In this document: positions 57,791-64,000 of the stretch, in pieces
Layout of the letters: each line of letters starts with the position of its first letter
Position numbering within the stretch: position 1 is the stretch's first letter
Origin: Panorpa germanica
Lineage: Eukaryota; Arthropoda; Insecta; Mecoptera; Panorpidae
DNA: 64,000 nucleotides
Direction of reading: 5' to 3'
Assembly: GCA_963678705.1 (NCBI GenBank)
Contig: OY783205.1
Location: forward strand, 13,950,001 to 14,014,000
Position numbers and translations under genes: made by a program
The notes under the pieces: generated by a model
Seen by the model: only the letters and a program-made list of their open reading frames with translations
Databases searched by the model: none
Told to the model about the DNA's origin: nothing

Positions 57791-58463
57791 AAACGATTAA
57801 TATAAATTACGTTAGTGTTTAAATAGCGAGCACTTGGCGAGGGCAGAAGTTGGTTTTATATGTTATATTAATTAAATTTGATTTAAGAAAGAAGGCGCAC
57901 AAAAACATTGCCATCATAACTAGTGCTAACTTTATACAAACTATGAAAAGGCACAGGTCAAAATATAGCCATAAAACGTCCTGTTGGCTTTGCCAAGTCG
58001 TTGTTGTACTCCCAAGAGTGCTGTAAGTGGGTCCGCCACCAATGCACTCAGCCTAAGGCGCCTTCTGCAAGGAGTTGGCGGCCGTCCGGTATGGCGCGAT
58101 GGTCCCTTCATACTTTATAAGTATGGTTGGACATAAGTTCCTAGGGGTACCTCAACGCGGTCAAGCCTGTGCAGATAAAATGATTGTGGGAGATTGTTTT
58201 ATCTGGCTAATTTTATCCCCGTCCTTATAGGGTACCTAAACGCTGGAGCCATCTCCAAGTTACCGTTATGATTTTGGTATCCTTAGGTGTCCCAAAGCAG
58301 TAAATGGATAGTAAATGGTCTGCATTCAGCAGGTTCAATGCAATGTACATGAGATTAGGTGATAGACACCCGAGGGAAAGTGTGATGTTACTGTTTCGGA
58401 CTGATGCACGTTGCGGCTGGGGCTGTACGAGTGAGCCATGTTATGTAGTGTGCTCGCAGAATC

Positions 58464-58475
58464 TAGCCAAATGCT

Positions 58476-58521
<46 letters not shown>

Positions 58522-58836
58522 ACTGTCTCTATCTACTATCTGTTATGGAGTTCTAGAACCAAACGTGTAAGTGTGATGTTCTTTCAAGTTGCATTATGGA
58601 AATTCAAAGTTTTTTTTTTTTGCCTCTTGTTTCAAAAAGTTCATCAATTTAAGCCCCCGCGTGATCCGATCTGAGAACACTGTCAGGCGGGAAGATTGAC
58701 TACGTTTTTAGTTTGGTACATCTGTCAAAGAATAACGCAGAAACCTCGCGTAAAGCAAAAGGGCAAAAGCAGGCTTGATCTCGATGTTCAGTACGCATAG
58801 AGACTGCGAAAGCACGGCCTATCGATCCTTTTGGCT

Positions 58837-58873
<37 letters not shown>

Positions 58874-59220
58874 GCAGGGATAACTGGCTTGTGGCGGCCA
58901 AGCATTCATAGCGACGTCGCATTTTGATCCTTCGATGTCAACTCTTTTTATCATTGTGACTTAAAAGTCACAAAGCATTGGATATTTCACCCACAAATAA
59001 GAAACGTGACCTGTGTTTAGACCGTCGTCAAACAGGTTAGTTTTACCCTACTGTTGATAAGTCTTTGCGATAGTAATCCTATTCAGTACGAGAGGAAGCG
59101 CAGGTCCGGACACTTAGTTCATGCACTCGGTCGAGCGGCCAATGGTGCGAAGCTACCATCCATGGAATTATGCCTGAACGCCTCTAAGGCCGTATCCTTT
59201 CTTGTCAAATGGTTAGATGA
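58464..59220 (+). rRNA. 28S rRNA pseudogene copy 1, part downstream of the R2 site
   Basis: Begins TAGCCAAATGCTTCGTCATC, the exact downstream half of the R2 target. The match continues to CTATCTACTATCTG at 58542, within a few bases of the known R1 insertion site, and then is lost for about 100 bases. It resumes near 58645 (CCGCGTGATCCGATCTGAG), with TACATCTGTCAAAGAATAAC at 58719, GGCCTATCGATCCTTTTGGC at about 58817, GGGATAACTGGCTTGTGGCG at about 58877 and TCAGTACGAGAGGAAGCG near 59084. A conserved block after ATAACGCAG (58741) is deleted, and the GCGAAGCAGAATTC region is altered near 58957. It ends near 59220. It belongs with 49535-51362 as one interrupted gene. Confidence 0.9.
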
Positions 59221-59289
59221 TATATCCCAGATGATAGATCACACACAACACACATACAATAATATTATTAAAAAATATAATTCCACCTT

Positions 59290-61719
59290 TTCCGATGATT
59301 CGTCTTGTTGATAGAGGGTGCCAAGTTCGTGAAACTGTTACTGATTTTGTAAGAATGTCTCCTTTGAGTTGGGTTGCTTGAGAGTGCAGCTCTAAGTAGG
59401 TAATAACCTCCATCTAAACTTTGAAGAGAGAGTTCAAGAGTACGTGAAACCGTTCAGGGTAAACCTGAGAAACCCGAAAGTTCGAATGAGAAAATTCAGT
59501 ATCTTACATTTGGTCGAGCATTGCATTTGTGTGATGATATATTTATTGACTCACGTCATTTTTATGTTACACTGAATTTGTTATGTTAACTTGGCTATGG
59601 AGGTATGCACTTCTTCTCTAGTAGGACGTTGCAAATCATTGGATGGTAATCTAAGGTCCCATATTGGAAGCCTATTTTATATATATTTCGGTATATGTGA
59701 TTTAGACCATAGGTGCTTACTTGATTAACTTGTTTGATGGTATAACACATAATATTGGGCCACGTACAAGGCATTCTAACTATTTTCAAGTGTGTATGGG
59801 GATTTGGCTAACAGACCTAGTGGTGTTACTGAAACCGTTTTACTGTTGAAATTTAGTATATTGAATAGACCCTTTATATTGGTTAGCAACGCATTAGTTT
59901 TGGGTACTTTCAGGACCCGTCTTGAAACACGGACCAAGGAGTCTAGCATTTGCGCAAGTCATTGGGACTTAATAAACCTAAAAGCGTAATGAAGGTAAAG
60001 ATTCACCTTCCAAGTGAATTTAGGGAAGATGTGTAATCCAAATGATTGCACCGCATTCCCTGGACGTCTCATATTCATTGCGAATAGAGGCGTACCAAGA
60101 GCGTACACGCTGGCACCCGAAAGATAATGAACTCAGGCAGAGGAAACCCTGATGGAGGACCGTAGCGATTGCAAATTGATCGTCGGAACTGGGTATAGAC
60201 TAATCGAACCATCAGGATAGCTGGCATTTAAAATTTAGACTTTATAACGAGTCTTTTCCGGTAAAGCGAATGATTAGAGGCCTTGCGGCCGAAACGACCT
60301 CAACCTATTCTCAAATTTTAAATGGGTGAGCTTAAATAGTGAAGATAGAGATTTGGATCAGAATTCCAAGTGAACCACTTTTGGTAAGCAGAACTGGCGC
60401 TGTAGGATAAACAAATTGCTGAGTTAAGGCGCCTAAATGATGCTTATGGACCACCATGAAAGGCGTTGGTTGCTTAAGACAGCAGAACGGTTGCCATGGA
60501 AGTCGGAATCCGCTAAAGGTTGTGTAACAACTCCCCTGCCGAAGCAACTACCCTGAAAATGGATGGCGCTGAAGCGTTATGCCTATACTCAGCCGTTGAA
60601 GCAAGTGAAGTATCACTTTACTATAATTTTAATGAAGTTTCAATGAGTAGGTGGGTCGCGGTGGTGTGCGCAGAAGGGTCTGGTCGTGAAACTGCCTGGA
60701 GCCGCCATCGGTGCAGATCTTGGTGATAGTAGCAAATACTTCAGCGAGGCGTGGAGAAGGGTTTCGTGTGAACAGCTGTTGCCTTAGGAGAAATCTGAAT
60801 GTTGATGTATTGTTTTTAAAAAAATGTTTTATTAAATTTTAATGTATTTGTGTGTTCCTAAGTATTTCATTAAATATTGTTTGCGTGAAAATATAGCAGC
60901 AATATATAAGTTGCTTAGAATATAGCAAAATAAAGTGCATAAAAATAGAGCGGAGCGCACTAAACAAAAGAAATATGCTTTCGTAAAAATATAGCGTGAT
61001 ATATTATTATATATGTATAAAAAAGTATTACACTTGTTGGGCGAAAAAGACTCCAATTCCTATTCCGGAACACGGCAGCGGAACCGTTAACAAGTCGGGC
61101 CCTCGAAAGAGAGTTCGTTGGGGTAACCCAAAAAGACCTGGAGACGCCGTCGGGAGATCCAGAAAGAGTTTTCTTTACTGTACGAGCATTCGAGTTCCCT
61201 GGAATACTTGAGCAGGGAGATAGGGTTTGGAATGCGAAGAGCACCGCAGTTGCGGCGGTGTCTGGATTCTCCCTTTGGACCTTAAAAATCCAGGAGAGGG
61301 CCACGTGGAGGTGTCGCGCCGGTACGTACCCATATCCGCAGCAGGTCTCCAAAGTGAAGAGCCTCTAGTCGATGGAATAATGTAGGTATGGAAAGTCGGC
61401 AAATTGGATCCGCAACTTCGGAATAAGAATTGGCTCTAAGGATCGGGGTGTGTTGGGCTTAGTCGGGAAATGGGTTGCGGGTATCGTGCCGTGCCTGTGC
61501 GAGGAGGACAACTCTCGTGGTCGCGATCTGAGTTCGGTCTTGTGCCTTGGCCTCCCATGGATCTTCCTTGCTGCAAGTCTTTTGATACTGATCTTTCGGG
61601 ATCACACGATTGTTCTCTTTAGCCACTATTTAACGATTAACTCAGAACTGGCACAGACTAGGGGAATCCGACTGTATAATTAAAACAAAGCATTGCGATG
61701 GCCCTAGCGGGTGTTGACG

Positions 61720-61756
<37 letters not shown>

Positions 61757-61790
61757 AAAAAAATTCAAGCAAGCGCGGGTAAACGGCGGG
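59290..61790 (+). rRNA. 28S rRNA pseudogene copy 2, 5' half up to the R2 site
   Basis: Starts in the D2 area (GTGAAACTGTTACTG at about 59330, GAGTTGGGTTGCTTGAGAG near 59367). A conserved block is deleted near 59415. AAACCTGAGAAACCCGAAAG at about 59461, GTAGGACGTTGCAAATC at about 59621, GACCCGTCTTGAAACACGG at about 59914 and the CAATGAGTAGGTGGGTCGCG block at 60641 follow. An AT-rich expansion segment (60800-61020) and the 61040-61790 part then match copy 1. It ends CGGGTAAACGGCGGG at 61790, about 22 bases before the canonical R2 site. Short open frames inside (60520, 61450 and antisense) are by-products. Confidence 0.9.
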
Positions 61791-62494
61791 TTTGGTCCCG
61801 GGCAATATGAACCATCTACCGTCGTTTACGTAATTATAGCATATATATAGCATATGCTGAGCATATTCTATTCTTTCCTTATGGCGAGAGAAATGGTACG
61901 GACTTTAAACTGCATCCCATCCTGAGCAAAGGTGGCTGTGTGCCTACGACCTCCTAGTGAGAACCGTGACAGAAACTGCTCGAAGTCCTGCAAGGGGTTA
62001 TACCTTGGTGCCGTATAACTCCGTGACAGAAAACTGCATTATGTCGGGTTAGTCCCGCATAATTGAGCTATTACTTCATAAGTCAACCCGTTCGTGCAAC
62101 GATCGAAGCGGGGAACTGACTAACAAGATTGAAATCTTTGTACATATTATGGATGAGAGTTAAAATCGAGATTGTCAGCACTTTTAAAAACAACGACGAA
62201 CTGTAAAGTTTAGAGTGGTGCAGCGTGCGAAGTATATTTAATATATGTAGTGGACGGCTAATAGTGACGAGCTTAAGATAATCATGGAAACGCTATAGTA
62301 AAGTTGTGTTAAATTCGAAAGTATAACAATCTATGCGTCTATAGGCAATTAACGTGATTATTTGCTTTGCTTGCTTTGCAGACGGCCAGGGCAGATGGGG
62401 TTGACGACTCATCCCGTTCCTGGCCGATGTCACGTTAAGGACTTAGGACTTGAAATAGTTCTGTCCAATGGTGAAAATCCGGAATATTGATATG

Positions 62495-62820
62495 AAAGAT
62501 AGGGACTCATATCTCTTATAATTTGTTGCACTCATGTTTGATAACACTGGCTGACTCGTAAGAGGGAAGCGTTTGTGTAAGTGGCATATATAGATATGTG
62601 GTGGGGTCCTATATCTATTATTTTTGTTGCCTCTATGGCTCTCAGCACTGGCTGACTCGCAAGAGGGAAGCGATTGTGCCGAGATGCAGTCTGACGGTGG
62701 AATTCCGGAAGACATAGATATGAGGATGGGGTCTCATATCTATTATTTTGTTGCTCTAGCTCTGAGCACTGATTGACTGGTAAGAGGGAAGCGATTGTGC
62801 AAGGATGCAGGACGTGACGG
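62495..62820. repeat. Tandem repeat in the 5' UTR of R2 element C
   Basis: Three units of about 110-125 bases. Each carries a (G)GG(A/G)CTCATAT or GGGTCCTATATCTATT block, TTTGTTGC, an AGCACTG(G/A)(C/T)TGAC-like or AACACTGGCTGAC block, and GAGGGAAGCG. They begin near 62500, 62605 and 62728. Element B has two such units. Confidence 0.75.
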
Positions 62821-63131
62821 GAGCTCACAGACTTACTAAGTCAGGGGCAAGTGAGCAACGGAGTACAAGGTCACGTTGAGATCTCCGTAGCTCGGGCACT
62901 ATGACGAGGCTAGTTTTTATTAGCGCACGATTAGTGCCTAGGTGGACCAGGATTGTTAGGAACTAAGAATCCCTCACAATTAATAACTCGAAATTGCCTG
63001 TTTATTGACTCTGGTTCTGGCTTTTATTATGATTTTTGGCTAAGGTGTGTTGTCTTATAAAATACTTACACAAATTTATTTACTATATTATACATTTTCG
63101 ATTAAAACGGATCAGATGCATTCATCTCCGT

Positions 63132-64000
63132 ATGATGTTAAGTGACAATAATACAAATACAAATTGTGAAGACCACGACCCCGGTCTCCTTCGGACACGT
63201 GAGGGGGTTAGTGTTAACAATCCAAGCAAAGTCAAAATATTCGCTTCCGATAAGTTCGAAAATTTATACTGTCCGATTTGCTTGTTACGAGCCACGAACA
63301 TGTTATGCGTGGATTTACCGGAAGCCAACAGGCATCTATCTTTGGACCACCCCGCATTTACCCTGGAGTTTGTTTGCAATAAAGAGTGTACGAAAAGCTA
63401 TAAAACGTACAAGGGCATGACACAACATCTTTCTCATTGCACAGGTCCCGTAGCGGTTCCTGAGAAATTATTTAAATGTGGAGTATGCGTGCTGTATTTT
63501 AAGACGCACCGGGGGCTAAGCCAGCATACCAAGCATGACAATTCCGAGTTACGTAATACACAGATATTAACAGGATCTTTTCCTGTCCCTGTGAGATCAA
63601 ACAGACTATCCAAATGGTCGGAGGAAGAAGTCAGAACGCTGACTGCGAACTTAGAACTTCTGACAAACGTTAGAAATATTAATAGTGAGTTAGCCAAGCT
63701 AATTCCTAATAAAACTGCAAAGCAGATCTCCGATAAGCGTCGGCTTATCAGAGCGAAACAATTAACGCAAGCTGGGTCTGTTTCTAACACAAGCATTACA
63801 ATTCATAATGTTACTTTAAGAGATCAAGTCAGTGTCACGACACCGGCGAGAGCTCCCCAATGCTCGAACCTCTACTCCAACGGGGAGGGTTGATAGACTA
63901 GTAGAGTTCTTTACTAGCATCGAACCACACAATATCACAACAGGTAGTGTGTCACTATATCAGACACAAAGTGTCGTGCACGAGTTCGTGCCAGAGGCAA
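63132..64000 (+). pseudogene. R2 amino-terminal protein, element C: three zinc fingers and Myb, frameshifted
   Basis: The start is ATG 63132 (or 63135), aligned with the start of element B; the open frame back to 63036 is 5' UTR. Finger 1 is near residue 46 (CPICLLRATNMLCVDL, HLSLDHPAF). Finger 2 is near residue 80 (CNKECTKSYKTYKG, QHLSHC). Finger 3 is near residue 115 (CGVCVLYFKTHRGLSQHTKH), all with ligands intact. The Myb domain is at about residues 157-205 (SKWSEEEVRTLTANLELL, NSELAKLIPNKTAKQISDKR). A frameshift lies near 63840-63870: the frame ends at 63893, while the family sequence continues in another frame (STPTGRVDRLVEFF, VHEFVPEA) to the window edge. Fingers and Myb bind the 28S target in this clade. 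Best-preserved copy of this region here. Confidence 0.85.

Larger units (their letters stand above)
54834..58463 (+). mobile_element. R2 element B, internally deleted (RT lost), joined to 28S at its 3' end
   Basis: Begins TTGGTCCTGGGCTATATGAA directly behind element A. It has a 1.1-kb 5' UTR (54834-55931), zinc-finger and Myb frames, a deletion removing the RT, an endonuclease remnant, and a 3' UTR (about 57800-58463). Its end CTCGCAGAATC abuts TAGCCAAATG of 28S at 58464, the canonical R2 3' junction. About 3.6 kb in all. Confidence 0.87.
61791..64000 (+). mobile_element. R2 element C, 5' part; continues beyond the window
   Basis: Starts TTTGGTCCCGGGCAATATGA directly after 28S at 61790, with the same 5' terminus as elements A and B. 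A 1.34-kb 5' UTR with tandem repeats precedes the start codon at 63132. The terminal 22 bases of 28S upstream of the R2 site are missing, consistent with the target loss often seen at R2 5' junctions. The 3' end and junction lie outside the window. Confidence 0.87.

Noticed and set aside
58304..61683. Several plus-strand frames of 60-85 codons
   Set aside because: They fall in the R2 3' UTR and in 28S segments and have no protein pattern.

Overview
This window is eukaryotic, AT-rich and dominated by transposable elements. It looks like insect DNA, and a hymenopteran such as an ant is my best guess. The reasons are arthropod-type 28S rRNA segments, 28S-specific R2 retrotransposons with a three-zinc-finger amino end, BEL/Pao and Ty3/gypsy LTR elements, I-clade LINEs, and remnants of PIF/Harbinger and THAP-type DNA transposons. 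The order is inference; no host single-copy gene was recognised with confidence.

Positions 1-10135 hold what may be one ancient R2-family element broken up by later insertions. Zinc-finger and Myb parts lie at the start, a nearly full-length I-clade LINE (581-5819, with target-site duplication) splits it, a linker fragment follows at about 6190-6990, then a minus-strand gypsy LTR and a 76-bp minisatellite, and finally RT and endonuclease remnants at 8820-10135. Positions 10640-13560 hold a spliced DUF4806-like gene between two blocks of degenerate CTTGGCCCA-type repeats. Positions 13560-24650 hold small LINE and gypsy remnants, two closely related dead R2 copies and a BEL/Pao element (15057-22033).

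A second BEL/Pao element lies at 24668-30576. A young but internally deleted Ty3/gypsy element (31523-36968) follows, with near-identical 769-bp LTRs and a 4-bp target duplication. A 5'-truncated I-clade LINE (38050-41488) has an unbroken 1113-codon frame and a 16-bp target duplication.

Positions 43160-49534 are a cluster of DNA-transposon genes. There is a broken THAP/HTH transposase, a broken CACTA/Transposase_21-like gene, a truncated Harbinger transposase on the plus strand, and an apparently intact five-exon Myb/SANT-like Harbinger partner gene on the minus strand.

Positions 49535-64000 are degenerate 28S rDNA. The first 28S copy is interrupted exactly at the canonical R2 site by three head-to-tail R2-type insertions (51363-58463). 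It resumes at 58464 with TAGCCAAATG and ends near 59220. A second 28S copy follows after less than 100 bp, with no 18S, 5.8S or intergenic spacer between. It is itself interrupted near the R2 site by another R2 element that runs off the window (61791-64000). Nearly every element here is broken. The best-preserved coding units are the LINE frame at 38063, the gypsy gag-protease frame at 33393, and the spliced Myb-like and DUF4806-like genes.
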